Shown: positions 1-8,994, counted from the stretch's first letter. The stretch: 64,000 nt of DNA from Metapseudomonas resinovorans DSM 21078 (GCF_000423545.1 NZ_AUIE01000002.1:186001-250000), one strand, 5' to 3'. Numbers and translations: made by a program. The notes: generated by a model from the letters alone, not told the origin.

Positions 1-499
1 ACGCCGTCACCCCGCCGTCCCGCATGGCGGGTGCCGCCACGCGCAAACCGCCGTGACGCACGAACACCCGCTCCAGCACCTCCAGCAGTTCGCTTTCCAG
101 GGCCAGCGCATCGCCCCGCTCGAACTCCGCCGCCAGGCGCGCCAAGCCCGCCGCCACCAGACCGTCATCGGCCGGGTTCAGCTCGCGGAAACCGCTGGGC
201 AGGCGCTTGCGTCCGAGCAATGTCGGCAGGCGCGACTCCTCCACATAGAGCATGCGATAGACCAGTCGCTCGGACTCGGCATGGCCGGTGTGGGGCTCCT
301 CGGGGTTCATCAGCGACAGGGTGCCGGCTGGCAAAGCATGGCGCGCGCCCCGGCACTGGTAGCCGCCCACGCCCTGGAGAATGGCGCCAATGGCAAAGGC
401 ATCATGGCTGTGGCGGCCGAAGGGCTGCCCGGAGAAATCCGCGTGGAACAGCTCCACCCCCGGCAACCAGGGGCGCGCCAGCATGCGGTTGGCATCCAC
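1..499 (-). CDS. AraC-family transcriptional regulator, N-terminal part (cut by window edge)
   Basis: Reading leftward, an open frame runs off position 1. About 165 residues are present and they form the effector-binding cupin half of an AraC-family regulator. The pattern FSGQPFGRHSHDAFAIG, then LPAGTLSLMNPEEPHTGH, is the usual beta-barrel with its His-rich turn (family knowledge). The two C-terminal helix-turn-helix motifs lie outside the window, so DNA binding cannot be checked. The start is either GTG at 499, just after the SDR stop at 502, or ATG at 484; the tight spacing suggests co-transcription with the SDR gene. The effector is unknown. Confidence 0.8.
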   Translation of the reverse strand, partial: MDANRMLARPWLPGVELFHADFSGQPFGRHSHDAFAIGAILQGVGGYQCRGARHALPAGTLSLMNPEEPHTGHAESERLVYRMLYVEESRLPTLLGRKRLPSGFRELNPADDGLVAAGLARLAAEFERGDALALESELLEVLERVFVRHGGLRVAAPAMRDGGVTA

Positions 500-501
500 G
501 C

Positions 502-1353
502 TCAGGGCTCGCCCAGGATGGCGGCGTAACCTTCGCGGAAGCTGGCGTAGCGCGGTGCCCAGCCCAGTGCGCGAGCGCGAGCGTTGCTGCAGCGTTTGCT
601 GCCCGAGCGGCGCACGGTGGACTCCTCGGCCCACTCGGTCACCCCCATCCGCTCACGCAGCCACCCCACCACTTCGTGCAGCGGAGCCGGGGCATCGTCG
701 ACGCCTATATAGCAATCCTCCAGTGCTACACCATCGGCATCAGCCTTGAGCAGGTGGGCCAGCAGCCCGGCGCAATCGTCCACATGAATACGATTGGCGT
801 AGAGCGGGGGTTCACTGACCACGCGGTAGCCCATGCGGACCTGCTTGAGCAGCCATTCGCGACCCGGACCGTAGATACCGGTCAGGCGTACAAGGGTCGA
901 AGGAATGCCGCTGTCCATGGCCAGCCGCTCCGCTTCCCGCATCACCCGGCCGGAATAGCCCTCGGCCTCGGCGGGAGAGGTTTCATCGATCCATTCACCG
1001 TCGCGCTGGGCATAGACGCCGCTGCTGGAGACGAACAGCAGGCGCCGCGGCATCTGCCCACGTTCGGCTAGCCAGGCGAGCACATGGCGCAGGCCGTCGA
1101 CATAAGCGGCGCGGTAGCCGGCTTCGTCGTGCTGAGAGGCCGCCACGCAATAGACCAGGTAGTCCAGCGGCCCCTTTGGCCAATCCGCCGGGCACGCGGC
1201 CTGCTCCAGGTCGCCTGCCACCGGCAGCACGCCGGGCGGCAGCGCTGCGACCTGGCGACGCAGGCCATGGACGATCCAGCCGACCTGCAGCATTTGCTGG
1301 GCCAGACGGCTGCCAACATCGCCGCAGCCGGCGATCAGGAGGGAAGCGGGCAT
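502..1353 (-). CDS. NAD(P)-dependent epimerase/dehydratase (atypical extended SDR)
   Basis: A 283-residue cytoplasmic Rossmann-fold protein. The N-terminal dinucleotide-binding motif GCGDVGSRLA is at residues 9-18. A VSSSGVYAQRDGEW segment near residue 115 carries the usual Ser and Tyr, but the Lys expected four residues after the Tyr is absent, so it is an atypical SDR (YeeZ-like group) whose catalysis is uncertain. LTGIYGPGR is the typical extended-SDR substrate-side motif. It is transcribed away from exbB and is followed within 3-18 bases by the AraC-type gene. The substrate is not known. Confidence 0.85.
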   Translation of the reverse strand: MPASLLIAGCGDVGSRLAQQMLQVGWIVHGLRRQVAALPPGVLPVAGDLEQAACPADWPKGPLDYLVYCVAASQHDEAGYRAAYVDGLRHVLAWLAERGQMPRRLLFVSSSGVYAQRDGEWIDETSPAEAEGYSGRVMREAERLAMDSGIPSTLVRLTGIYGPGREWLLKQVRMGYRVVSEPPLYANRIHVDDCAGLLAHLLKADADGVALEDCYIGVDDAPAPLHEVVGWLRERMGVTEWAEESTVRRSGSKRCSNARARALGWAPRYASFREGYAAILGEP

Positions 1354-1440
1354 CAGGGAAGCTCCGAAAAAGTCCTCAGGATAGGCGCACGGGCGGCCAT
1401 CGCCAATCGCTCAGGCAAGGGGCGAGTCGTCGGGCGAGGG

Positions 1441-1490
1441 CACAATTGTTATATAGTCACTTTTATAAACAAGAATTACTTGCAATAATG
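1441..1490 (+). promoter_or_regulatory. AT-rich exbB promoter region with CAAG-N5-CTTG dyad
   Basis: Between the divergent SDR and exbB genes is an unusually AT-rich stretch in an otherwise GC-rich sequence. It contains a small dyad, CAAG at 1470-1473 and CTTG at 1479-1482, followed by TGCAATAATG. exbB-exbD-tonB operons are commonly Fur-controlled (family knowledge). The match to the GATAATGATAATCATTATC Fur consensus is weak here, so this is only a candidate operator and core promoter. Confidence 0.35.
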
Positions 1491-1564
1491 CCACCCCTTC
1501 GGTCCCGGCCGACGCTTGCGCGCCGATGGACGAAACCGCTTCCTTTCCTTCAGGTCCGGCCAGC

Positions 1565-2590
1565 ATGAATTCCTACGCCCGCAACGCCCAGCCCCACACC
1601 GTCGCCCGCCCGCCACGCCTGCTGGCAGCCTTGTTGATCAGCCTGATGCTGGCGCCCGGCAGCTCTTTCGCTGAAGAGCCGACCGCCCAGTCCGTACCGG
1701 CTGCCGCCACTCAGGCAGCCGCTCCGGCGCCCACCGCTGACGCCGCCAACGCGCCTGCCGGTGCTCCGGTAGCAACCGGCGCTCCGACTGCCGAAGGCAC
1801 TGTCGCGCCTGTCGATGCCGCCGCCCAGGACCCGAACGCCCTGCCGACCGACCCGCTGGCCGCCGAGCTCGAAGGCGAGCAGATGCTGGCCCACGACCTG
1901 TCGCCCTGGGGCATGTATCAGAACGCCGACATCGTGGTGAAGGCCGTGATGATCGGCCTGGCCTTGGCCTCCGTCCTGACCTGGACCGTGTGGATCGCCA
2001 AGGGTTTTGAACTGGTCGCAGCCAAGCGCCGCCTGCGCCGTGAGCTGCTGACCCTGAAAGGCGCCCGCACCCTGGGCGAGGCTGGCGAGCAAGTCAGCAA
2101 TGGCAGCTGCGTCTCCCGCCTGCTGGTGCAGGACGCCCAGGAAGAGGTGAAACTGTCCACCAACACCCGCGAGAAGGAAGGCATCAAGGAGCGCGTCAGC
2201 TTCCGCCTCGAGCGCCTCGTGGCCGCCAGCGGCCGGCAGATGAGCCAGGGCACCGGCGTACTCGCCACCATCGGCTCCACCGCACCCTTCGTCGGTCTGT
2301 TCGGTACCGTCTGGGGCATCATGAACAGCTTCATCGGCATCGCCAAATCCCAGACCACAAACCTCGCCGTGGTCGCCCCTGGTATCGCCGAAGCCCTGCT
2401 GGCCACGGCCCTTGGCCTGGTAGCAGCGATCCCCGCCGTGGTCATCTACAACGTTTTCGCCCGCTCCATTGCCGGCTACAAGGCCCAGGTGTCCGACGCT
2501 TCCGCCCAGGTGCTGCTGCTGGTCAGCCGCGACCTCGACCACCAACCGGCCGAACGTGGCCAGTCTCCGCAAATGGCGAAAGTGGGCTGA
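1565..2590 (+). CDS. exbB: TonB-system energizer ExbB
   Basis: ExbB is the proton-channel scaffold of the ExbB-ExbD-TonB complex, which passes proton-motive force to outer-membrane receptors for iron chelates, vitamin B12 and similar ligands. About 341 residues from the ATG at 1565, chosen because a signal-like hydrophobic segment (LLAALLISLMLAPGSSFA) starts soon after. An Ala/Pro/Thr-rich periplasmic extension follows (residues 40-100), typical of Pseudomonas ExbB. The MotA/TolQ/ExbB domain has three membrane segments: near residue 125, then the pair in TIGSTAPFVGLFGTVWGIMNSF and ALLATALGLVAAIPAVVIYN. exbD starts 3 bases downstream. An in-frame upstream start at 1526 is possible but less likely. 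Confidence 0.95.
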   Translation: MNSYARNAQPHTVARPPRLLAALLISLMLAPGSSFAEEPTAQSVPAAATQAAAPAPTADAANAPAGAPVATGAPTAEGTVAPVDAAAQDPNALPTDPLAAELEGEQMLAHDLSPWGMYQNADIVVKAVMIGLALASVLTWTVWIAKGFELVAAKRRLRRELLTLKGARTLGEAGEQVSNGSCVSRLLVQDAQEEVKLSTNTREKEGIKERVSFRLERLVAASGRQMSQGTGVLATIGSTAPFVGLFGTVWGIMNSFIGIAKSQTTNLAVVAPGIAEALLATALGLVAAIPAVVIYNVFARSIAGYKAQVSDASAQVLLLVSRDLDHQPAERGQSPQMAKVG

Positions 2591-2593
2591 CCC

Positions 2594-3019
2594 ATGGGAA
2601 TCCATCTGAACGAAGGTGGCGATGATCTCCAGGAAACCCACGAGATCAACGTCACCCCTTTCATCGACGTGATGCTGGTGCTGCTGATCATCTTCATGGT
2701 TGCAGCGCCCCTGGCAACGGTCGATATCAAGGTCGACCTGCCCGCGTCCACCGCCAAGCCCGCGCCCAGGCCGGACAAGCCGATCTACCTGAGCATCAAG
2801 GAAGACAAGAGCCTGTACCTGGACAACGAGCACGTCACCGAGGAGCAGTTGGGCAGCGTGCTGGACAAGCTGACCAACGCCGACAAGGAGAAGACCATCT
2901 TCGTCCGCGGCGACAAGGTCGTGGAGTACGGTCGTCTGATGGAAGTCATGGACACCCTGCGCGGCGCCGGCTACCTCAAGATCGGCCTGGTCGGACTCGA
3001 GACGGTCGGGACTAAATGA
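2594..3019 (+). CDS. exbD: TonB-system transporter ExbD
   Basis: A 141-residue inner-membrane partner of ExbB. It has a short cytoplasmic N-terminus, then INVTPFIDVMLVLLIIFMV: one membrane helix carrying the Asp that is protonated during energy transduction in this family. A periplasmic domain ends in MEVMDTLRGAGYLKIGLVG. It starts 3 bases after exbB, and its stop overlaps the tonB start in an ATGA arrangement (3016-3019), so the three genes are translationally coupled. Confidence 0.97.
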   Translation: MGIHLNEGGDDLQETHEINVTPFIDVMLVLLIIFMVAAPLATVDIKVDLPASTAKPAPRPDKPIYLSIKEDKSLYLDNEHVTEEQLGSVLDKLTNADKEKTIFVRGDKVVEYGRLMEVMDTLRGAGYLKIGLVGLETVGTK

Positions 3020-3759
3020 GCCAAGGCAAACGCAAGCTGTCGCAATGGGGCGTCAGCCTGGTCGTCGTGCTCGGCCTGCACATCGGCCTCGGCCTCTGGG
3101 CGCTGTACTGGCGTCCGCACGCCAAGCCGATCGAGCTGCCGCCGGCGGCCATGATAGTGGAGCTGGAGCCGCTTCCAGCCCCCGCGCCCAAACCAGCACC
3201 GCCGCCGCCTCCCCAGGTCGAGCCCGAACCCGAGCCGCTGCCCAAGCTGGTGGAAGCGCCCAAGCCGAAGATCGCCATCGCGCCCAAGCCGAAACCCAAG
3301 CCCAAGCCCAAGCCGCCGAAACCCAAGCCGCCTGAGCCCAAGCCCGAGAAGCCGCGGGAAACCGAAAGCGTGAAGGAAAGCGTTGCCGCGCCGACCACCC
3401 CGGCCCCGAGCGACACCAAGCCAGCCGCCCAGCAGCAGGCCGCCGCCAGCGCACCGTCGGACGCCAAGCCAACCTGGCAGAGCAAGCTGCTCAGCCACCT
3501 GGCCCGCTACAAGCGCTACCCGGACGATGCCCGCCGTCGCGGCTTCGAAGGGGTCAACCGCCTGCGCTTCGTGGTCGACGCTGAAGGCAAGGTGATCTCC
3601 TATTCCCTGGTCGGCAAGTCCGGTAGTGCCTCGCTGGATCGCGCCACCCTGGAGATGATCCGCCGCGCCCAACCGCTGCCGCCTCCCCCGCCGGAGCTGC
3701 TGAACAACGGCTCGTTGGAAGTGGTCGCGCCCTTCGTCTACTCGCTGGACCGCCGCTGA
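3016..3759 (+). CDS. tonB: Energy transducer TonB
   Basis: A 247-residue periplasm-spanning protein that contacts TonB boxes of outer-membrane receptors. Residues 10-35 form the N-terminal membrane anchor (WGVSLVVVLGLHIGLGLWAL, containing the conserved His). A long Pro/Lys/Glu rod follows, with Lys-Pro repeats around residues 85-115. The C-terminal TonB domain from about residue 155 contains SHLARYKRYPDDARRRG and ends YSLDRR. It is the last gene of the exbB-exbD-tonB operon and is followed by a strong hairpin. Confidence 0.97.
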   Translation: MSQGKRKLSQWGVSLVVVLGLHIGLGLWALYWRPHAKPIELPPAAMIVELEPLPAPAPKPAPPPPPQVEPEPEPLPKLVEAPKPKIAIAPKPKPKPKPKPPKPKPPEPKPEKPRETESVKESVAAPTTPAPSDTKPAAQQQAAASAPSDAKPTWQSKLLSHLARYKRYPDDARRRGFEGVNRLRFVVDAEGKVISYSLVGKSGSASLDRATLEMIRRAQPLPPPPPELLNNGSLEVVAPFVYSLDRR

Positions 3760-3762
3760 CTC

Positions 3763-3796
3763 CCAAGCGCCTGCGCCACCCCGCGCAGGCGCTTGG
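3763..3796 (+). terminator. Hairpin terminator after tonB
   Basis: A perfect 13 bp inverted repeat: CCAAGCGCCTGCG at 3763-3775 pairs with CGCAGGCGCTTGG at 3784-3796 across an 8-base loop. It sits between the tonB stop and oxyR. There is no long T run after it, so termination may be partial, or the hairpin may protect the 3' end. Confidence 0.7.
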
Positions 3797-3846
3797 TTCC
3801 ATTGACTCCAGCCGCTATGCTTGCCGGACCTCAATGGAAAAATGCT

Positions 3847-4785
3847 ATGACCCTCACTGAACTGCGCTACATCGTCACCCTCGCCCAGGAACAGCACTTC
3901 GGCCGTGCCGCCGAGCGTTGCCATGTGAGCCAGCCGACCCTGTCGGTCGGGGTGAAAAAGCTGGAAGACGAGCTCGGCGTGCTTATCTTCGAGCGCAGCA
4001 AGAGCGCAGTACGCCTGACGCCCGTTGGTGAGGGCATCGTTACCCAGGCACAGAAGGTCCTGGAACAGGCACAGGGCATCCGTGAGATGGCCCAGGCCGG
4101 CAAGAACCAGTTGGCCGCGCCGCTCAAGGTGGGCGCCATCTACACCGTCGGCCCCTACCTCTTCCCACACCTTATTCCGCAGCTGCACCGGGTCGCCCCG
4201 CAGATGCCGCTGTACATCGAAGAAAACTTCACCCACATCCTGCGCGACAAGCTGCGCACCGGCGAACTGGACGCGATCATCATCGCCCTGCCCTTCGCCG
4301 AAGCCGACGTGCTGACCAAGCCGCTCTACGACGAACCCTTCTACGTGCTGCTGCCATTCGGGCACCCCTGGACCGAACGCGAGTCCATCGACAGCGAGAT
4401 GCTCAACGACAAGAGCCTGCTGCTGCTGGGCGAAGGCCACTGCTTCCGCGACCAGGTGCTGGAAGCCTGCCCGAGCCTGCGCAAGGGCGGCGAAGACAGC
4501 GCGAAGCACACCACGGTGGAGTCCAGCTCCCTGGAAACCATCCGGCACATGGTCGCCTCCGGTCTCGGCGTGTCGATCCTGCCCTTCTCCGCAGTGGACA
4601 GCCACCACTACGCCCCTGGCGTGATCGAGATTCGTCCGCTGACCCCGCCGGTGCCCTTCCGCACCGTGGCCATCGCCTGGCGTGCCAGCTTCCCGCGTCC
4701 GCGCGCCATTGAAGTGCTGGCAGACTCCATCCGCCTCTGCTCGGTGGCCCACCCGAAAACCCAGGGCGAACCGCAGCCGGCATGA
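3847..4785 (+). CDS. oxyR: Hydrogen-peroxide sensor / LysR-family regulator OxyR
   Basis: A 312-residue cytoplasmic regulator that activates catalase, alkyl hydroperoxide reductase and other peroxide-defence genes when oxidised (family knowledge). The N-terminal winged helix-turn-helix is at residues 1-60 (FGRAAERCHVSQPTLSVGVKKLE). The redox cysteines fall at Cys199 (GEGHC) and Cys208 (LEACP), the same numbering as E. coli OxyR. The ATG at 3847 is used because LTELRYIV is the conserved start; an upstream in-frame ATG would add 18 unconserved residues. The stop overlaps the recG start (ATGA), so oxyR-recG is one transcript. Confidence 0.97.
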   Translation: MTLTELRYIVTLAQEQHFGRAAERCHVSQPTLSVGVKKLEDELGVLIFERSKSAVRLTPVGEGIVTQAQKVLEQAQGIREMAQAGKNQLAAPLKVGAIYTVGPYLFPHLIPQLHRVAPQMPLYIEENFTHILRDKLRTGELDAIIIALPFAEADVLTKPLYDEPFYVLLPFGHPWTERESIDSEMLNDKSLLLLGEGHCFRDQVLEACPSLRKGGEDSAKHTTVESSSLETIRHMVASGLGVSILPFSAVDSHHYAPGVIEIRPLTPPVPFRTVAIAWRASFPRPRAIEVLADSIRLCSVAHPKTQGEPQPA

Positions 4786-6857
4786 CCGAGCTGGCCCAAG
4801 TCTCCGTTACCGCGCTCAAGGGCGTGGGGGCTGCCTTGGCTGAGAAGCTCGCCAAGGTCGGCCTGGAGAACCTGCAGGACATCCTCTTCCACCTGCCCAC
4901 CCGCTACCAGGATCGCACCCGCATCACCCCTATCGGCGAGCTGCGCCCGGGGCAGGATGCGGTGGTCGAAGGCATAGTCGGCGGCGCCGATGTGGTCATG
5001 GGTCGCCGGCGCAGTCTGCTGGTACGCCTGCAGGACGGGACCGGCACCCTCAGCCTGCGCTTCTTCCACTTCAGCCAGGCGCAGAAGGAAGGGCTCAAAC
5101 GCGGCACCCAGTTGCGCTGCTACGGCGAAGTTCGCCCTGGCGCCACCGGACTGGAGATCTACCACCCGGAATACCGCTCCCTGTCGGGCGATGAGGCGCC
5201 GCCGGTCGAACAGACCCTGACGCCGATCTACCCCACCACCGAGGGCCTTACCCAGCAGCGCCTGCGCAACCTCAGCCAGCTTGCCCTGGCCCGTCTCGGC
5301 CCGCACAGCCTGCCGGACTGGCTGCCCAAGGAACTGGCCCGCGACTATCACCTGGGTTCCCTCGACGATGCCATCCGTTACCTGCACCGGCCGCCGCCGG
5401 ATGCCGACCTGGAAGAGCTCGCCGAAGGCCAGCACTGGGCGCAGCAACGCCTCGCCTTCGAGGAACTGCTGACCCACCAACTGTCGCTGCAGCGCCTGCG
5501 CGAAAGCCTGCGCGCCCAGCACGCACCGCAGTTGCCGCCAGCACGCAAGCTGCCCGCCCAGTACCTGGCCAACCTCGGCTTCAAGCCCACGGGTGCCCAG
5601 CAGCGCGTCGGCGCTGAGATCGCCTACGACCTGGCCCAGCAGGAACCCATGCTGCGCCTGGTGCAAGGCGACGTCGGCGCTGGAAAAACGGTGGTCGCCG
5701 CCCTTGCCGCGCTGCAGGCACTGGAGGCCGGCTACCAGGTGGCACTGATGGCACCCACCGAAATCCTCGCCGAGCAGCACTTCGTCAACTTCAGCAAATG
5801 GCTGCAGCCGCTGGGCATCGAAGTCGCCTGGCTCGCCGGCAAGCTCAAGGGCAAGGCCCGCGCCGCCGCGCTGGAGCAGATCGCCGGCGGTACGCCAATG
5901 GTGGTCGGCACCCACGCGCTATTCCAGGACGAAGTGAAGTTCAAGCGCCTGGCCCTGGTGATCATCGACGAGCAGCACCGTTTCGGCGTCCAGCAACGCC
6001 TGGCCCTGCGCCAGAAAGGCGTGGACGGTCGCCTCTGCCCGCACCAGCTGATCATGACCGCTACCCCCATTCCGCGGACACTGGCCATGAGCGCCTATGC
6101 CGACCTGGACACCTCCATCCTCGACGAACTCCCCCCGGGCCGCACCCCGGTGAACACCGTGCTGGTGGCCGACAGCCGCCGCATCGAGGTGATTGAGCGG
6201 GTCCGTGCGGCCTGTTTCGAAGGCCGCCAGGCCTATTGGGTTTGCACCCTGATCGAAGAATCCGAGGAGCTGACCTGCCAGGCGGCGGAGACGACTTTCG
6301 AAGAGCTTTCCTCGGCCCTGGGCGAGCTGCGTGTCGGCCTGATCCATGGGCGCATGAAGCCCGCCGAAAAGGCTGCGGTGATGGCCGAGTTCAAGGCTGG
6401 CGCGCTGCAATTGCTGGTGGCCACCACTGTGATCGAGGTGGGCGTAGACGTGCCAAACGCCAGCCTGATGATCATCGAGAACCCCGAGCGTCTGGGCCTG
6501 GCCCAGTTGCACCAACTGCGCGGCCGCGTTGGCCGGGGCAGTGCCGCCAGCCACTGCGTGCTGCTCTACCACGCGCCGCTGTCGCAACTCGGCCGCGAGC
6601 GCTTGGCGATCATGCGCGAAACCTGCGACGGCTTCGTCATCGCCGAGAAGGACCTGGAACTGCGCGGCCCCGGCGAAATGCTCGGCACCCGCCAGACCGG
6701 TCTGCTGCAATTCAAGGTGGCCGACCTGATGCGCGACGCCGACCTGTTGCCGGCTGTTCGCGACGCCGCACAGGCCCTGCTGGCCCATTGGCCACAGCAT
6801 GTCAGTCCACTATTGGAGCGCTGGTTGCGTCACGGCCAACAGTACGGCCAAGTGTGA
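4782..6857 (+). CDS. recG: ATP-dependent DNA helicase RecG
   Basis: A 691-residue branched-DNA translocase that regresses stalled forks and remodels Holliday junctions and R-loops. The N-terminal wedge/OB region covers about residues 1-180 (HLPTRYQDRT, then the OB fold). Walker A is GDVGAGKT near residue 303, the DEAH-like box is DEQH near residue 395, the helicase C domain includes VATTVIEVGVDVPNA, and motif VI is QLRGRVGRG. Full length for the family. It overlaps the oxyR stop by 4 bases, a pairing also found in other pseudomonads. Confidence 0.98.
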   Translation: MTELAQVSVTALKGVGAALAEKLAKVGLENLQDILFHLPTRYQDRTRITPIGELRPGQDAVVEGIVGGADVVMGRRRSLLVRLQDGTGTLSLRFFHFSQAQKEGLKRGTQLRCYGEVRPGATGLEIYHPEYRSLSGDEAPPVEQTLTPIYPTTEGLTQQRLRNLSQLALARLGPHSLPDWLPKELARDYHLGSLDDAIRYLHRPPPDADLEELAEGQHWAQQRLAFEELLTHQLSLQRLRESLRAQHAPQLPPARKLPAQYLANLGFKPTGAQQRVGAEIAYDLAQQEPMLRLVQGDVGAGKTVVAALAALQALEAGYQVALMAPTEILAEQHFVNFSKWLQPLGIEVAWLAGKLKGKARAAALEQIAGGTPMVVGTHALFQDEVKFKRLALVIIDEQHRFGVQQRLALRQKGVDGRLCPHQLIMTATPIPRTLAMSAYADLDTSILDELPPGRTPVNTVLVADSRRIEVIERVRAACFEGRQAYWVCTLIEESEELTCQAAETTFEELSSALGELRVGLIHGRMKPAEKAAVMAEFKAGALQLLVATTVIEVGVDVPNASLMIIENPERLGLAQLHQLRGRVGRGSAASHCVLLYHAPLSQLGRERLAIMRETCDGFVIAEKDLELRGPGEMLGTRQTGLLQFKVADLMRDADLLPAVRDAAQALLAHWPQHVSPLLERWLRHGQQYGQV

Positions 6858-6947
6858 TGCAGTTCACAGCTCAACCGTCGCCTCGCGCCGATCTCTTACG
6901 ACCTGCTCGTTATACTCCGGGCAGAAAAATCAAAGCTGGATGCTGCC

Positions 6948-8354
6948 ATGACCGAAGTCGCCCTCGTCCCGGATTCCTCGCCACAACCGCCCGAAGTGAT
7001 AGTGCAGCTACTCGAGAAGCTCGGCCTGGCGTTCCAGGTGCGCCTGGAGCAGCCGGGCCTGCCCGCTGCGCAGCGGGTCCAGTCGGTGTTGCTGGAAGAC
7101 GCCGTCGGCGCCCTCCTGGTGCTTTTCCCGCGCAGCCAGTTGCTCGACCTCAATCGCCTTGCCGAACTCACTGGCCGCAAGCTGGTGGCGGTCAAGCCCG
7201 AGCGCCTCGAGCGCATGCTCGGCAAGCACCAACTGGGCGCCCTGCCCGGCCTGCCACCGCTGACCAGCTCGCCTTGCCTGTATGACGAGCGCCTCCTGAA
7301 GGAGCCGCGCCTGCTGGTGGAGTCAGGTCAACCCGGCGTACTGCTGGAGCTGGCCAGCGAGGACTACCGTGGACTGCTGAGCAAAGCCAGCGCCGCACGC
7401 TTCGGTGAGCCGGTGGCGGCGATCCGCCCGAACCTCGATCGCCCGGCCGACGACCGCGCCGAGATCACCCAGGCTGTGCAGGCGTTCACCGCCCGCCGTA
7501 TCCAGCAACGCCTGGAAGAGACCATCGAAATTCCTCCGCTGGCCGAATCCGCGCAGAAAATCATCAAGCTGCGGGTCGACCCCAACGCCACCGTGGAAGA
7601 CATCACCGGCGTGGTGGAAACCGACCCGGCCCTGGCTGCCCAGGTGGTCAGTTGGGCCGCCTCGCCCTACTACGCCGCTCCCGGCAAGATCCGCTCGGTA
7701 GAAGACGCCATCGTCCGTGTGCTGGGCTTCGACCTGGTGATCAACCTCGCCCTCGGCCTGGCCCTCGGCAAATCCCTGAGCCTGCCCAAGGACCAGCCGC
7801 AGCAGGCCACGCCCTACTGGCAACAGGCGATCTATACGGCCGCGGTGATCGAAGGCCTGACTCGCGCCATGCCGCGCGCCCAGCGCCCGGAAACCGGACT
7901 GACCTACCTTGCCGGCCTGCTGCACAACTTCGGCTACCTGGTGCTGGCCCATGTCTTCCCGCCGCATTTCTCGCTGATCTGCCGGCACCTGGAAGTCAAC
8001 CCGCACCTGCCCCACAGCTACGTCGAGCAGCACCTGCTGGGCATTACCCGCGAGCAGATCGGCAGTTGGTTGATGCGCTTCTGGGATATGCCGGAAGAGC
8101 TCTACACCGCCCTGCGCTTCCAGCACGACCCGGACTACCAGAGCGACAATGCCGCCTACCCGAACCTGGTGTGCCTAGCGGTCAGCCTGCTGCGTAACCG
8201 CGGCATCGGCTCCGGCCCGGAAGTGGTGATTCCCGACGATCTCTTCGAGGCCTTGGGCATAACCCGCGAGAAGGCCGAAGAAGCAGTGAGCAAAGTGCTA
8301 CAGGCCGAAGCGGCGCTGCGTGAGCTGGCCTCCCAGTTCAATACGCCGCACTGA
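6948..8354 (+). CDS. YbaK-like / HDOD domain protein
   Basis: 468 residues. The N-terminal part (about residues 15-150) resembles a YbaK/prolyl-tRNA-deacylase-type fold (ELTGRKLVAVKPERLERMLGKHQLGALPGL). The C-terminal part (about 184-420) is an HDOD domain (IPPLAESAQKIIKLRVDPNATVEDITGVVETDPALAAQVV; later YLAGLLHNFGYLVLAH). HDOD proteins are usually signalling adaptors lacking full HD phosphodiesterase metal ligands; here the HN of LLHNFG replaces HD. It follows recG after 90 bases that include a TATACT-like -10, so it probably has its own promoter. The exact role is unknown. Confidence 0.85.
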   Translation: MTEVALVPDSSPQPPEVIVQLLEKLGLAFQVRLEQPGLPAAQRVQSVLLEDAVGALLVLFPRSQLLDLNRLAELTGRKLVAVKPERLERMLGKHQLGALPGLPPLTSSPCLYDERLLKEPRLLVESGQPGVLLELASEDYRGLLSKASAARFGEPVAAIRPNLDRPADDRAEITQAVQAFTARRIQQRLEETIEIPPLAESAQKIIKLRVDPNATVEDITGVVETDPALAAQVVSWAASPYYAAPGKIRSVEDAIVRVLGFDLVINLALGLALGKSLSLPKDQPQQATPYWQQAIYTAAVIEGLTRAMPRAQRPETGLTYLAGLLHNFGYLVLAHVFPPHFSLICRHLEVNPHLPHSYVEQHLLGITREQIGSWLMRFWDMPEELYTALRFQHDPDYQSDNAAYPNLVCLAVSLLRNRGIGSGPEVVIPDDLFEALGITREKAEEAVSKVLQAEAALRELASQFNTPH

Positions 8355-8361
8355 TCGGCAG

Positions 8362-8400
8362 GCATGAAAAAGGGACGCCAGTGGCGCCCCTTTTTCATGC
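8362..8400. terminator. Bidirectional terminator between HDOD and SCP2 genes
   Basis: A long inverted repeat: GCATGAAAAAGGG at 8362-8374 pairs with CCCTTTTTCATGC at 8388-8400, with a GC-rich core between. A/T runs flank the core on both sides, so it can terminate transcription from either strand. It lies in the gap between the convergent HDOD (+) and SCP2 (-) genes. Confidence 0.85.
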
Positions 8401-8465
8401 CCTTGTCCCGTCAGGAACTTCCGTGGGCAGGGCTTCAGCCCTGCATCGGGAGGAGAAGGAAAGCG

Positions 8466-8858
8466 TCAGGCCGCTTTCTTGTCGGCAACCTTCTTCTTCG
8501 GCACCAAGTGCTTGGTCAGACCCTGGAACCAGATCACCAGCGCCGGGTTGCCCTGGATCTGGATGTCCTTGTTCTGGATACCCTGCATGAAGGCCAGCTG
8601 CTTGTTCTTCGCGCTCATGGTGGCAAACCCGTAGGCGCCGTCCTTGAAGCCGATGGCGAAGGCAGGCGCGCTGGCGGTGCCGCGTTTGCTGACCACTCGC
8701 TGGTCCTTGACGATGAAGTGACGGGCAATCTTGCCGTCCAGGGTGTGCAGCTGGAACACCAGGTCCTTGCCCGCCAGCTGCTGCTGGAACTCGGCATTGT
8801 CACGGCTCGCCTTGGTCATCAGGCGGCCCAGCATCCAGAGAAGAAAGCGGAATTTCAT
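8466..8858 (-). CDS. SCP2 sterol-binding domain protein
   Basis: A 130-residue protein with an SCP2-like lipid-binding fold, in which a hydrophobic tunnel binds fatty acyl or sterol-like ligands in other members. Visible features are the AFAIGFKDGAYGFATM strand pair, the NKQLAFMQGIQNKDIQIQGN turn typical of SCP2, and a Lys-rich tail. Only a short hydrophobic start (KFRFLLWMLGRLM) is present and no clear signal peptide. It is a single gene downstream of HU on the same strand. The ligand is unknown; a role in ubiquinone or lipid handling is speculative. Confidence 0.85.
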   Translation of the reverse strand: MKFRFLLWMLGRLMTKASRDNAEFQQQLAGKDLVFQLHTLDGKIARHFIVKDQRVVSKRGTASAPAFAIGFKDGAYGFATMSAKNKQLAFMQGIQNKDIQIQGNPALVIWFQGLTKHLVPKKKVADKKAA

Positions 8859-8958
8859 GCGCGCACGGCCTCAAAGGGTTGAGAAAGCGGCGCATTGTAG
8901 CGGTTTGCCGGCGGGACTACAGCCAGCCAAAGGAGGGCGCAGCGAAAGGACGGGTGAA

Positions 8959-8987
8959 CTGCCCGGAACCTCCCCGGCTCCGGGCAG
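8959..8987 (-). terminator. Hairpin downstream of HU gene
   Basis: Inverted repeat CTGCCCGGA (8959-8967) / TCCGGGCAG (8979-8987), starting 8 bases after the HU stop on the minus strand. It is the likely 3' end of the HU transcript, although no strong T run follows. Confidence 0.6.
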
Positions 8988-8994
8988 AAGAAGC

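Noticed and set aside
1466-1490. Definite Fur box in front of exbB
   Set aside because: Only a partial match to the hexamer pattern; kept as a low-confidence regulatory region rather than a called Fur site.
1550-2833. Long open frame opposite exbB-exbD
   Set aside because: A shadow frame created by high GC third positions; low-complexity Gly/His/Gln composition and no ribosome site, while the other strand encodes clear ExbB and ExbD.
2971-4752. 593-codon open frame opposite tonB-oxyR
   Set aside because: It crosses two real genes and their terminator with no domain of its own.
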